Source: Sphingomonas taxi
GTDB taxonomy: Bacteria; Pseudomonadota; Alphaproteobacteria; Sphingomonadales; Sphingomonadaceae
Direction: 5' to 3'
Length of the DNA: 64,000 nucleotides
Assembly (NCBI RefSeq): GCF_000764535.1
Contig: NZ_CP009571.1
Location: 3,219,001 to 3,283,000 of the forward strand
Below, piece by piece: positions 1 through 9,346 of this stretch. The translations under genes and the position numbers were made by a program. Position 1 is the stretch's first letter; each line of letters starts with the position of its first letter. The notes under the pieces are model-generated. The model saw only the letters and a program-made list of their open reading frames with translations. It did no database searches and had not been told where the DNA came from.

Positions 1-1291
<1,291 letters not shown>

Positions 1292-1361
1292 TCAAGGTTC
1301 CATATTGGTGTGGGCCTGAATCGTGTTAGGCGCGTTGCAGCGGGAGTCGAGGGGACTGCTA

Positions 1362-2084
1362 GTGTTTGCCAAGCGTGCCATGGGGCGTGCAGTGACTGGA
1401 GTGATGACGGCGACGCTCTGCGTTACCGCTATCATGGTCGCGCCCGCTTTCGGCGCCAGCGAACGCCCCGCCCCTGCCAAGCGGCCGATGGTGTCGCGCT
1501 TCGCCGGCTCGTTCACGCCCGCCGCCGCCGATCCGCGGCTCGCCGCGGCGATCGCGCGCGGTGGCCTCGACGAGGCCGATTTCCGCTTCACGCCCGCCGA
1601 GGCGCAGCAGGACAAGCGCGCGGTGACCGTCGCTGTCCGTGCCCGCTCGACGCGCACCGCCTTCGCCGACGCCGGTCGCAGCAGCGCCGTGGCCGCACCG
1701 ACGGTGGGCATCCAGCCGATCGCCTATAACCTCGGCGTGTCGGTGGGCTGGAAGCGGTTTGCGGTGTCGGGTGCGGTCAACCGCATCGATCTGGGGCCGA
1801 TCCCGGGCAGCCGCGAATCGACCGACGTCGCGGTCAGCTATCGTGCGGGTCGCGCGAGCAGCCGTCTGGTCGCCGTAGCCGACCGGCCGCTGGAGAATAC
1901 GCCCAAGCTGACGCAGGAGCTGCCGAGCTATTCGGTCGACGTCAGCAGCTCCTATTCGCTGACGCGCAATCTCGATGTGACCGCCGGCATGCGCTATCGC
2001 TCGGATCGCGAGCGGCTGGCGCGGCTCGACGACGATCGGCGTGACAGCCAGTCGGTCTACGTCGGGACGGCGTTCCGCTTCTGA
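1362..2084 (+). CDS. Exported hypothetical protein, possible small outer-membrane beta-barrel
   Basis: About 240 residues from GTG 1362, chosen because an AGGGG-type ribosome-binding site lies 8-10 bases upstream; ATG 1380 is the alternative. A signal peptide ends near APAFGA. The second half alternates polar and hydrophobic residues (SVDVSSSYSLTRNLDVTAGMRYR), and the protein ends in aromatic FRF, as outer-membrane barrels do. No family is recognised with certainty. It is monocistronic and divergent from the DUF3576-leuS pair. The barrel idea is inference from composition and the terminal Phe. Confidence 0.7.
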   Translation: MFAKRAMGRAVTGVMTATLCVTAIMVAPAFGASERPAPAKRPMVSRFAGSFTPAAADPRLAAAIARGGLDEADFRFTPAEAQQDKRAVTVAVRARSTRTAFADAGRSSAVAAPTVGIQPIAYNLGVSVGWKRFAVSGAVNRIDLGPIPGSRESTDVAVSYRAGRASSRLVAVADRPLENTPKLTQELPSYSVDVSSSYSLTRNLDVTAGMRYRSDRERLARLDDDRRDSQSVYVGTAFRF

Positions 2085-2135
2085 CCTGATGCATGATCGG
2101 GCCGGGCTGGTCCGATCGTGATCCGCGCGGGGCGA

Positions 2136-2654
2136 TCAGCGGGCCGTCAACCCGTCGATCGCCGCCCAGCCGTCGAATCCGTAATACCGCAGTCTGAGCC
2201 AGCGCGCCGCCGTCATTCCCCCCAGCGCGACGCGCCGGCCGCCGCCGCCCTGCGCCAGTGCGACGGCGCGGCGTATGCCGAGCGGCGTTGTGCCCGGATG
2301 CGACCGCGTCGCATGGACCGGCGAGACGAACAGCCACGTCGCCCCCGCACGGCGCGCTGCGACCGCCTGCCGCCTATCGTGGACCGGATAGGTTGCTGCA
2401 CGGGGTCCGCCATGCGCCGGCGCGCCAGGTAGCCCACCACCGGCGCTGATCCGCAGACCACGCGCCTGCGCCAGCCGCCGTACCCGCAGGAACAGCCGGT
2501 GCCGTTCGCCTCGCGACAGGTCGTAATGGCGGAACACCACGCCGGCGCCCGGCGGCAGCGCGCGTAGCGTCGCGAACAGCGCGTCGTCGATCCGCGGATC
2601 GGTCATCAGCCAGGCGTGGCGACGCGGATCGATATTGCGGTTCAGATTGGCCAC
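2136..2654 (-). CDS. Thiamine phosphate synthase / TenI-like protein (short)
   Basis: A 172-residue protein of the ThiE/TenI barrel family, which joins the thiazole and pyrimidine moieties of thiamine. Visible family features are WLMTDPR near the N-terminus, FVSPVHAT...PG in the middle, and VALGGM near the C-terminus, the usual phosphate-binding Gly-Gly segment. It is shorter than typical ThiE (about 200-210), so it may be a divergent paralogue rather than the main enzyme. The start is uncertain: residue 17 (MTDPR, at 2606) is an alternative that would widen the 20-bp gap to the divergent yggS. The thiC gene at 34.1 kb is unlinked. Confidence 0.7.
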   Translation of the reverse strand: MANLNRNIDPRRHAWLMTDPRIDDALFATLRALPPGAGVVFRHYDLSRGERHRLFLRVRRLAQARGLRISAGGGLPGAPAHGGPRAATYPVHDRRQAVAARRAGATWLFVSPVHATRSHPGTTPLGIRRAVALAQGGGGRRVALGGMTAARWLRLRYYGFDGWAAIDGLTAR

Positions 2655-2674
2655 CGCGCCGCTATAGGGCGCTC

Positions 2675-3346
2675 ATGACCGCCGCCACCAGCCCGCTCGA
2701 CCACGTCACCGCCGGCATCGCGCACGCCGCGCGTCTCGCCGGCCGCGAACCCGCCGCCGTCACGCTGATCGCCGTCTCCAAGACGCATGACGCCGAGACG
2801 ATCCGGCCGCTGCTCGACGCCGGCCAGCGCGTGTTCGGCGAGAATCGGGTGCAGGAGGCCGCCGCCAAATGGCCCGCGTTGCGCGATGCGTATCCCGGCG
2901 TCGCGCTGCACCTGATCGGCCAGCTCCAGTCGAACAAGGCGGATGAGGCGGTGGCGCTGTTCGACGCGATCCATGCGGTCGACCGGCCGTCGCTGGTCGA
3001 GGCGCTCGGCAAGGCGATGGCGAAGGCCGGGCGGCGGCCCGATTGCTTCCTGCAGGTCAATATCGGTGCCGAGGAACAGAAGGGCGGTTGCGCGATCGCC
3101 GATCTGCCGGCGCTGCTCGATCAGGCGCGCGCCGCCGGGCTGCCGGTGGCCGGGTTGATGTGCATCCCCCCCGCGGAGGTCGAGCCGGCGCCCTATTTCG
3201 CGTTGCTCGCCAGACTGGCGCGCGAGGCGGGACTCGAAGGGCTCAGCATGGGCATGTCGTCGGATTACGAGACCGCGGTGACGCTCGGCGCCACCCACGT
3301 GCGGGTGGGCAGCGCCTTGTTCGGCGCACGGGGAGACAAGGCATGA
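2675..3346 (+). CDS. yggS: YggS/PROSC family pyridoxal-phosphate homeostasis protein
   Basis: A 223-residue single-domain fold-III PLP protein that binds pyridoxal phosphate and buffers B6 and amino-acid pools without a known catalytic turnover. The PLP lysine is in IAVSKTH (Lys36), followed by the family signature FGENRVQEA. HLIGQLQSNK and the C-terminal GMSSDYETAV...VRVGSALFG phosphate-binding segment are also present. Its TGA overlaps the ATG of the HAD hydrolase by 4 bp, indicating translational coupling. Confidence 0.95.
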   Translation: MTAATSPLDHVTAGIAHAARLAGREPAAVTLIAVSKTHDAETIRPLLDAGQRVFGENRVQEAAAKWPALRDAYPGVALHLIGQLQSNKADEAVALFDAIHAVDRPSLVEALGKAMAKAGRRPDCFLQVNIGAEEQKGGCAIADLPALLDQARAAGLPVAGLMCIPPAEVEPAPYFALLARLAREAGLEGLSMGMSSDYETAVTLGATHVRVGSALFGARGDKA

Positions 3347-4014
3347 CGTTCAAGGGCTTGTTGTTCGACTTCGACGGGGTGCTGATCGAGAGCGAATATG
3401 CCGGTAACCGCCAGATCGCCGAATGGCTGAGCGCGGCGGGGCATCCGACCACGCCGGAACAATCGATGGCCAATTTCATGGGGCTGGCCGGCGCCGACTT
3501 CCGCACCGCGGTCGAGGGCTGGATCGGCGGCCCGCTGCCCGACAGCTTCACCGCGGCGCGGCAGGCGGAGGATGCGCGCGCGATGGCCGAGGGGATCGAC
3601 GCGGTCGCCGGGGCGGTGGCGTTCGTCCGGTCGCTGCCCGCCGACCTGCCGCGCGCGGTGGTGTCGTCGAGCCCAACCGCGTGGATCCGCCGTCATCTCG
3701 ACCATATCGGCCTGTCGGACGCGTTCGGCGACCATATCTACAGCGGCCGCGAGCATGTCACGAAGGGCAAGCCGGCGCCCGATCTCTACTGGTACGGCGC
3801 GAGGGCGATCGGCGTCGACATCGCCGATTGCGCGATCCTCGAGGATTCGCCGGTCGGTGCGACCGGCGCGGTGGCATCGGGCGGCTATGTCATCGGCCTG
3901 TGCGCGGGGACGCATTGCGGCCTCGGCCATGACGCGCGGCTGCGCGCGCTCGGCGTGGATGCGGTGGCGTCCGACTTCGGCGAGGTGGCGCGGTTGCTGG
4001 GGCTGCAAGGCTGA
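3343..4014 (+). CDS. HAD-superfamily hydrolase (beta-phosphoglucomutase-like)
   Basis: A 223-residue cytoplasmic HAD phosphatase or phosphomutase. The nucleophile motif is FDFDGVLIESE (Asp9, Asp11), motif II is VVSSSPTAW, the motif III lysine is in KGKPAPD, and motif IV is ILEDSPVG. A helical cap follows motif I, as in the beta-phosphoglucomutase/GPH group. The ATG at 3343 overlaps the yggS stop, so the long upstream extension of this frame is ignored. The substrate cannot be told from sequence. Confidence 0.92.
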   Translation: MTFKGLLFDFDGVLIESEYAGNRQIAEWLSAAGHPTTPEQSMANFMGLAGADFRTAVEGWIGGPLPDSFTAARQAEDARAMAEGIDAVAGAVAFVRSLPADLPRAVVSSSPTAWIRRHLDHIGLSDAFGDHIYSGREHVTKGKPAPDLYWYGARAIGVDIADCAILEDSPVGATGAVASGGYVIGLCAGTHCGLGHDARLRALGVDAVASDFGEVARLLGLQG

Positions 4015-4082
4015 GCGCGGTGCTTCGACCGGCCCGGCACGGGCGGTGAGATCACCGCCCGCGACCGAACCTGTCGGAGCGA

Positions 4083-4679
4083 TCAGAATTTCGGCCCGGC
4101 CACCTGCGCGCGCGCCTTCTTGGGCGCATCCTTGAACAGCGCGATCATCGTCGGGTTGCGCGAGTCGCGCAGCGCATAGGCGCGCGCCGACATACCGGCG
4201 AGATTGTCGGTCTGGTCGGGATCGGCGCCCTTGGCGAGCAGCTTGCGCGCGATCGGCTCGTTGCGCGCGTTGACCGCGACGATCAGCGGCGTCTGGCCCG
4301 AGCTGTTGGCGAGGTTGATATTGGCATTGTAGGTCAGCAGCAGATCGACCAGATCCTCGCGCCCCGCCTGCGCCGCGAGGACCAGCGGCGTATTGCCCTT
4401 GGCGTCGCGGATGTTGGGGTCCGCCTTATGCTGCAGCAGATATTGCATGTAGAGACTGCCGGAATGGCCGACGAGGATGTGCAGCGCGCCCTTGCCGGTG
4501 GTCACCGCCTTGGTGTTGATGATCGTGCTGCCCGGCGTCTCGATCATCGTCGTGACCTCCTTGCCGTCCTCCTTCTCGATCGCGGAGAGGAATTTGTAAC
4601 TCTCCGACTGTTGCTGCGCCGCAGCCGGCACGGCGATGGTGGAGAGCGCGAGCGCGAGAAGAAGGCGCGAACGGTTCAT
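4083..4679 (-). CDS. Exported ankyrin-repeat protein
   Basis: A 198-residue protein with a Sec signal peptide (MNRSRLLLALALSTIAVPAAAQ, cleaved after AAAQ or nearby) and about four ankyrin repeats between residues 60 and 165. These carry repeat motifs such as DAKGNTPLVLAAQAGR and SSGQTPLIVAVNARN. It probably acts as a periplasmic protein-binding scaffold; the partner is unknown. The start is the ATG next to the signal peptide, so the longer in-frame extension toward 5288, which lies antisense to the SCO gene, is rejected. It is divergent from the SCO gene with about 60 bp between them. Confidence 0.9.
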   Translation of the reverse strand: MNRSRLLLALALSTIAVPAAAQQQSESYKFLSAIEKEDGKEVTTMIETPGSTIINTKAVTTGKGALHILVGHSGSLYMQYLLQHKADPNIRDAKGNTPLVLAAQAGREDLVDLLLTYNANINLANSSGQTPLIVAVNARNEPIARKLLAKGADPDQTDNLAGMSARAYALRDSRNPTMIALFKDAPKKARAQVAGPKF

Positions 4680-4742
4680 GGCGGGGTCCCTGACGACGAA
4701 AGCTTGCAGCCCTGCCGGTAACAGATCAGAGCTGGCGTGGTC

Positions 4743-5324
4743 ATGAACATTCTGCGTCTCGCCCCGCTCGCCGCCGTCGCCCTGGTCGCCTGTCATGCCG
4801 CGCCGCAGGAGGCGCCGCCGCTGGCGGGCGCCAGGATCAGCGGCCCGTTCACGCTGGTGGACCAGGACGGGCGGACCGTCAGCGATCGCGATTTCGCGGG
4901 CAAATACCGGATCATGTATTTCGGCTACACCTTCTGCCCCGACGTCTGCCCGACCGACGCGGCGGCGATCGGCAAGGCGGTGGCGGAGCTCGACGGCAGC
5001 GACGCCGATCTCGCCCGCCGCATCGTGCCGATCTTCGTCACCGTCGATCCCGAGCGCGACACGCCCAAGGTCCTCAAGAGCTTCACCGCCGCCTTCCATC
5101 CGCGCATGGTCGGGCTGACCGGCACGCCGGCGCAAATCGCGGCGGTCTCGAAGGCCTATGGCGTCTATGCCGGCAAGGGCGAGACCCAGCCGGGTGGCGG
5201 CTATCTGGTGAACCACAGCCGCACCACCTATCTGATGGACCTGGACGGCAAGCCGCTTGCGCTGCTGCCGACCGAGCAGGGGCCGCATGCCGTGGCCGCC
5301 GAGATCAAGCGCTGGGCGAAATGA
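4743..5324 (+). CDS. SCO1/SenC family copper-binding lipoprotein
   Basis: A 193-residue thioredoxin-fold protein that helps deliver copper to, or controls thiols of, the cytochrome oxidase CuA site. The N-terminus carries a lipobox (LVAC, Cys17). The metal/thiol motif is CPDVC (Cys65, Cys69) within YTFCPDVCPTD, and the third copper ligand is the His in LVNHSRTTYLMD. FVTVDPERDTP is also a SCO hallmark. ATG 4743 fits the signal peptide; GTG 4737 is a possible earlier start. It overlaps the YcgN-type gene by 4 bp. Confidence 0.95.
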   Translation: MNILRLAPLAAVALVACHAAPQEAPPLAGARISGPFTLVDQDGRTVSDRDFAGKYRIMYFGYTFCPDVCPTDAAAIGKAVAELDGSDADLARRIVPIFVTVDPERDTPKVLKSFTAAFHPRMVGLTGTPAQIAAVSKAYGVYAGKGETQPGGGYLVNHSRTTYLMDLDGKPLALLPTEQGPHAVAAEIKRWAK

Positions 5325-5749
5325 GCAAATTCTGGGAGCTGCCGATCGAGCAGCTCGACCGCGGCCAATGGGAAGCCTTGTGCGACGGCTGCGGCAAATG
5401 CTGCATCCACAAGCTGGAGGACGAGGAGACGGGCGAGATCGTCCCGACCAACGTCGCCTGCCGCCTGCTCGACCGGCGCAGCGGCTTCTGTTCGGACTAT
5501 AAGCACCGCCACGCCTATGTCCCCGAATGCGTGCGGCTGACCGCGGGCAACGTCCGCGGCATCGACTGGCTGCCGTCGACCTGCGCCTATCGGCTGCGCG
5601 CGGCGGGCGAGCCGCTGCGCGACTGGCATTATCTCATCAGCGGGGATCGCGAATCGGTGCATGCCGCCGGCATTTCGGTGCGCGGCTGGACGGTGAGCGA
5701 GGACGATGTCGGCGATATGGAGAACCATATCGTCGAACGCGAATTGTGA
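5321..5749 (+). CDS. YcgN family cysteine-cluster protein
   Basis: A 142-residue protein of the UPF0260/YcgN family. The defining cluster is CDGCGKCC (Cys21, 24, 27, 28), followed by further cysteines in TNVACRLLD, GFCSDY, VPECVRL and PSTCAYR. These probably bind zinc or an iron-sulfur centre. The biochemical role is unknown. It overlaps the SCO gene upstream (ATGA) and the metallopeptidase downstream (GTGA), forming a tight three-gene operon. Confidence 0.93.
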   Translation: MSKFWELPIEQLDRGQWEALCDGCGKCCIHKLEDEETGEIVPTNVACRLLDRRSGFCSDYKHRHAYVPECVRLTAGNVRGIDWLPSTCAYRLRAAGEPLRDWHYLISGDRESVHAAGISVRGWTVSEDDVGDMENHIVEREL

Positions 5750-6420
5750 GCGAGCCGTTCGAGGTCGTGCGGCACCCGACCGCGCGGCGCATCCGCCTGT
5801 CGCTCGATCCGGCGAGCGGGCGGGCACGGCTGGTGGTGCCCAAGCGCGCGGCGTTGAAGCCGGCGCTCGCCTGGGCGCAGGGCAAGACCGAATGGATCGC
5901 GCAGCAGCGCGCGCGTTTGCCGCAGCCGCGCCCGTTCGTGCCCGGCATGGCGCTGACCGTCGCCGACCAAGTGCTGACGATCGGCTGGCAACCGGGCAGC
6001 CGGCGCCGAGTCGAGGTGGACGGCGACATCCTGTCGCTCTCCGGCCCGCTCGACACGCTGCCGCGGCGGGTGGAGACGTGGCTCAAACGGCAGGCGCTCG
6101 ACCTGCTCACCCGCGAGACCGCGGACTATGCCGCCAAGGCCGGCGTCACCGTCGCCCGCGTCGCGATCGGCGATGCCCGCGGCCGCTGGGGCAGCTGCGC
6201 GCACGATGGCGCGATCCGCTACAGCTGGCGGCTGATCCTCGCCCCCGGCTGGGTCCGCCGCGCGACGGTGGCGCATGAGGTCGCGCATCGCGTCCACATG
6301 AACCATGCGCCGGTGTTCCACGCGCTCGTCGCGCGCCTGTACGGCGAGGACCCGACCCCGGCACGCGCCTGGCTGCGCGACCATGGCGCGGCGCTTCACT
6401 GGGTCGGGCGGTCGTCCTGA
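5746..6420 (+). CDS. YgjP-like (DUF45/SprT-related) zinc metallopeptidase
   Basis: A 224-residue protein with the zinc motif HEVAH at residues 177-181 and a further His-rich segment (HRVHMNH) within TVAHEVAHRVHMNHAPVFH. RWGSC at 147-151 is the other family hallmark of YgjP/UTP pyrophosphatase-like M48-type proteins. No signal peptide is seen, so it is cytoplasmic. GTG 5746 was chosen because it overlaps the YcgN stop and starts just before the conserved RHPTARRIRL segment. Its 3' end overlaps the convergent PBP gene by 25 bp. Confidence 0.9.
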   Translation: MSEPFEVVRHPTARRIRLSLDPASGRARLVVPKRAALKPALAWAQGKTEWIAQQRARLPQPRPFVPGMALTVADQVLTIGWQPGSRRRVEVDGDILSLSGPLDTLPRRVETWLKRQALDLLTRETADYAAKAGVTVARVAIGDARGRWGSCAHDGAIRYSWRLILAPGWVRRATVAHEVAHRVHMNHAPVFHALVARLYGEDPTPARAWLRDHGAALHWVGRSS

Positions 6421-8546
6421 AGCGGGCGGGGCGGCTGGCGGTTCGCTGGGGCCCCGTCACGGCGATCGTCGCGTAGCGGCTGGCGCACCGGTGCGGCGGG
6501 GTCGCGGCGGTCGTCGCGCGGCTGCGGCGCATCGCGGCCGGTGACGCGGTCGATGAGATCGTCGAGCTGCTGCGGCGCGCTGTCCTGCGGGCGGATGGCC
6601 TGCTCGTCCTGCTGCTGCTCGTCGCGCGGCGCCTGCGCGACCGGGTTGCCGTCCTCGTCGACCATCGCCCCGCCATTGTCGGGCTGGCCGAAATAGGTCT
6701 CCTCGTCGGGTTCGAGCTGCCATTCGGGCAACGTCACCTGCGTCTCGAACTGCTCGATCGGCCGATTGGCGGTGGCCGGCTTCATGAAGGCGGCGAAGGC
6801 GCGCGCCGGCGCGGTGCCGCCGTGCAGGCCGGCGATCGGCCGCGCATCGTCGCGGCCCATCCAGACGCCGGTGGTGAGCCCACTGGAGAAGCCGAGGAAC
6901 CAGCCGTCCTTGAGCGAGGTGGTCGTGCCGGTCTTGCCCGCGACCGGGCGACCGATCTGCGCGGCGCGGCCGGTGCCGGTGTTGACCGCGGTCTGCAACA
7001 GGTCGGTCATCTCCGCCGCGACATAGGGCGCGACCAGCACGTGGCTGCGGTCGACCTCGTGCGTGTAGATCGTCTGGCCGTTGGCGGTGACGCGGGTGAT
7101 GCCATAAGGCGTCACCGCGACGCCCTTGGCGGCGACGCTGGCGAACGCGCGGGTCATGTCGATCAGCCGCACGTCGGAGGTGCCGAGCACCATCGCCGGA
7201 TGCGTGTTGATCGGCGTGGTGATGCCGAAGCGGCGCGCCATGTCGGCGATCGTGGTGAAGCCGACCTCCTGACCCAGTTTCGCCGCGACGGTGTTGAGCG
7301 AGAAGGCGAAGGCGGTGCGCAACGTCACCGGCCCGGAGTTGCGGCGCGAATCGTTGCGCGGGCTCCAGCCGTTGATCGTGACGGGTTCGTCGACGATCGA
7401 GTCCTCGGGCTTGTGACCCGCTTCCAGCGCGGCGAGATAGACGAACAATTTGAACGCCGATCCCGGCTGGCGCTGCGCCTGCGTCGCGCGATTGTAGATC
7501 GACGAGACGTAATCCTTGCCGCCGACCATCGCCTTCACCGCGCCGTCGCGGTCGAGGCTGACCAAGGCACCCTGCGCGCCGTCGGGCGCGTTGGCACGGA
7601 CCGCGGCATCGGCATCGCGCTGCATGCCGAGGTCGAGCGTCGTCCACACGTCGAGCGGTGCCTGCGTCTCGTCGATCAGCGTGTCGAGCTGCGGCAGCGC
7701 CCAGTCGGTGAAATAGCGCGCGCTGTTCTGCCGGGGTTCGGGGGCGAGGCGCAGCGCCTGCGGATCGGCCTCGCTCGCCTGTTCGCGGGTGATCGAACCG
7801 TGGCGGACCATCGCGTCGAGCACGACGCCGGCACGGCCGACCGCGGCCTGCGCATCGGCGGTCGGCGAATAATTGGACGGTGCCTTGACCAGCCCGGCGA
7901 TCACCGCCGCCTCGGCGAGGTTGAGCGTGTTGGCGCCATGGCCGAAGAATTTGCGCGACGCCGCGTCGATGCCATAGGCGCCGCCGCCGTAATAGACCTT
8001 GTTGAGGTACAGTTCGAGCACCTGGTCCTTGCTGAACTTGCGTTCGAGCGCGAGCGCCAGGATCCACTCACGGAACTTGCGGCCGAACTTCTTCTGGTTG
8101 TTGAGGAAGACGTTGCGCGCGAGCTGCTGGGTGATGGTCGAGCCGCCCTGGATCCAGCGCCCGCGCTCGTAGCGGATCAGCACCGACCGCGCGATGCCGA
8201 GCGGATCGACGCCGGGGTGGCTGTAGAAGCGGCGATCCTCGACCGCGACGGTCGCCTCGCGCATCACCCGCGGGATGCTGTCGTAGGACAGCCATTCGCC
8301 GTAGCTCGGCCCCATCGAGACGATGACGCTGCCGTCGGCGGCATGGACGCGGATCATCTGGCCGTTGGGCGAGGATTTCAGCTCCTCGAAGCTCGGCAAT
8401 TGCGAGCGCGCGACATAGACGGCGATCGCCAGAGCGCCGAACGCCAGCACGACGAGCGCCACCGCGATCTGCGCGGACAGGACGAGCCGCCGGCGCCATG
8501 GCGAGCGGCGGGCAGGAGCGGAGCGGGGGGTGCGCGCACGGGCCAT
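6396..8546 (-). CDS. Class A penicillin-binding protein (PBP1A-type)
   Basis: A 716-residue bifunctional peptidoglycan synthase anchored in the inner membrane. One transmembrane segment spans about 21-46. The glycosyltransferase domain has the catalytic Glu103 in VEDRRFYSHPG and the GGSTITQQLARN motif near 134. The transpeptidase motifs are SAFK (363-366), SLN (416-418) and KTG (538-540). The C-terminal tail beyond about 615 is Gln/Asp/Arg/Pro-rich and probably disordered. The ATG at 8546 gives the standard basic-plus-membrane N-terminus. A second class A PBP lies at 50.4-52.6 kb. Confidence 0.95.
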   Translation of the reverse strand: MARARTPRSAPARRSPWRRRLVLSAQIAVALVVLAFGALAIAVYVARSQLPSFEELKSSPNGQMIRVHAADGSVIVSMGPSYGEWLSYDSIPRVMREATVAVEDRRFYSHPGVDPLGIARSVLIRYERGRWIQGGSTITQQLARNVFLNNQKKFGRKFREWILALALERKFSKDQVLELYLNKVYYGGGAYGIDAASRKFFGHGANTLNLAEAAVIAGLVKAPSNYSPTADAQAAVGRAGVVLDAMVRHGSITREQASEADPQALRLAPEPRQNSARYFTDWALPQLDTLIDETQAPLDVWTTLDLGMQRDADAAVRANAPDGAQGALVSLDRDGAVKAMVGGKDYVSSIYNRATQAQRQPGSAFKLFVYLAALEAGHKPEDSIVDEPVTINGWSPRNDSRRNSGPVTLRTAFAFSLNTVAAKLGQEVGFTTIADMARRFGITTPINTHPAMVLGTSDVRLIDMTRAFASVAAKGVAVTPYGITRVTANGQTIYTHEVDRSHVLVAPYVAAEMTDLLQTAVNTGTGRAAQIGRPVAGKTGTTTSLKDGWFLGFSSGLTTGVWMGRDDARPIAGLHGGTAPARAFAAFMKPATANRPIEQFETQVTLPEWQLEPDEETYFGQPDNGGAMVDEDGNPVAQAPRDEQQQDEQAIRPQDSAPQQLDDLIDRVTGRDAPQPRDDRRDPAAPVRQPLRDDRRDGAPANRQPPRPLQDDRPTQ

Positions 8547-8720
8547 GAAGACTTGCGCGATTACCGGATGACCGCGGTGCCGACAAGCGGGCGGGGCGAT
8601 GTTTCGCGCCGGTATGGGGGCGCGGGGAGGGGGGACGTAGCGGGAGCCGAGTGCGGCAAATCCTCCCGCTGGCGGGCGGAACCATCGTCTTTGTATTCGA
8701 CCGAGCCCCAAACCCACCCC

Positions 8721-8825
8721 GTCACCCCGGACTTGTTCCGGGGTCCACCCTGCGGCGAGGAGAAAGGCTTGATTCGAGACCGTCCTCCCGCGGCCCCGTG
8801 GACCCCGGAACAAGTCCGGGGTGAC
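8721..8825 (+). repeat. 105-bp palindromic element, copy A1 (forward)
   Basis: Perfect 28-nt inverted arms lie at 8721-8748 and 8798-8825, starting GTCACCCCGG and ending in the complement. They flank a 49-nt centre beginning with a TGCGGCGAGGAGAA-type block. It lies in the 360-bp gene-free gap (8547-8906) between the PBP and msrB genes. Just before the msrB stop side, 8877-8899 holds an imperfect GC hairpin that could terminate msrB. Three more copies of exactly the same length occur in the window. Confidence 0.93.
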
Positions 8826-8906
8826 GAATTTGATAAGTAAACCGATCGAGCCTCATCACCGCAGCCATATGCGATTCCCCTCCCGCTGGCGGGGGAGGAC
8901 CTGAAA

Positions 8907-9308
8907 CTACGCTGCCTTGCGGGCGCGGAACTCGAGCGCGATCGAATTCATGCAATAGCGCAGGCCGGTCGGCGGCGGGCCGTCGGGGAAGACGTGGCCC
9001 AGATGGCTGTCGCAGCGGGCGCAGCGCGTCTCGGTGCGGGTCATGCCGTGGCTGGTGTCGCTATGGTCGGCGACGCGATCGGGCGTGATCGGCTGGGTGA
9101 AGCTCGGCCAACCCGAGCCGCTGTCGTATTTGTCGGCGCTGTCGAACAGGTCGAGATGGCAGGCGGCGCAATGATACAGGCCGTCCGCCTTGTTGTCGGT
9201 CAACGCCCCCGCATAGGCGCGTTCGGTGCCCGCTTCGCGCAGCACGTGATATTGCGCCGGGGTCAGGCGCTTGCGCCATTCGGCTTCCGAAAGATTCAGG
9301 TGATCCAT
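8907..9308 (-). CDS. msrB: Peptide-methionine (R)-S-oxide reductase
   Basis: A 133-residue enzyme that reduces methionine-R-sulfoxide in proteins. The zinc cysteines are Cys47/Cys50 (CAAC) and Cys96/Cys99 (CARC), and the resolving/catalytic region has Cys119 in RYCMNS. GSGWPSF and HLGHVFPDGP are family signatures. The length fits the family. MDHLNLSE at 9308 is taken as the start; an in-frame ATG at 9350 would add 14 residues. No export signal is seen, so it is cytoplasmic. Confidence 0.95.
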   Translation of the reverse strand: MDHLNLSEAEWRKRLTPAQYHVLREAGTERAYAGALTDNKADGLYHCAACHLDLFDSADKYDSGSGWPSFTQPITPDRVADHSDTSHGMTRTETRCARCDSHLGHVFPDGPPPTGLRYCMNSIALEFRARKAA

Positions 9309-9346
9309 GGCGTTAATCTCGTGACGGAGGGGAGCAGCGTCAACCA

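Noticed and set aside
8721..8825. Reading the 105-bp elements as ordinary rho-independent terminators
   Set aside because: They have no T-tracts, the arms are 28 nt with a 49-nt centre, and four copies have the same length; two lie between same-strand genes that may share a transcript.
6822..8840. Open frame of 672 codons on the plus strand opposite the first PBP gene
   Set aside because: It is antisense to a gene with full PBP motifs, is rich in Arg/Ala/Gly/Asp as expected for a shadow of high-GC codons, and has no recognisable domain.
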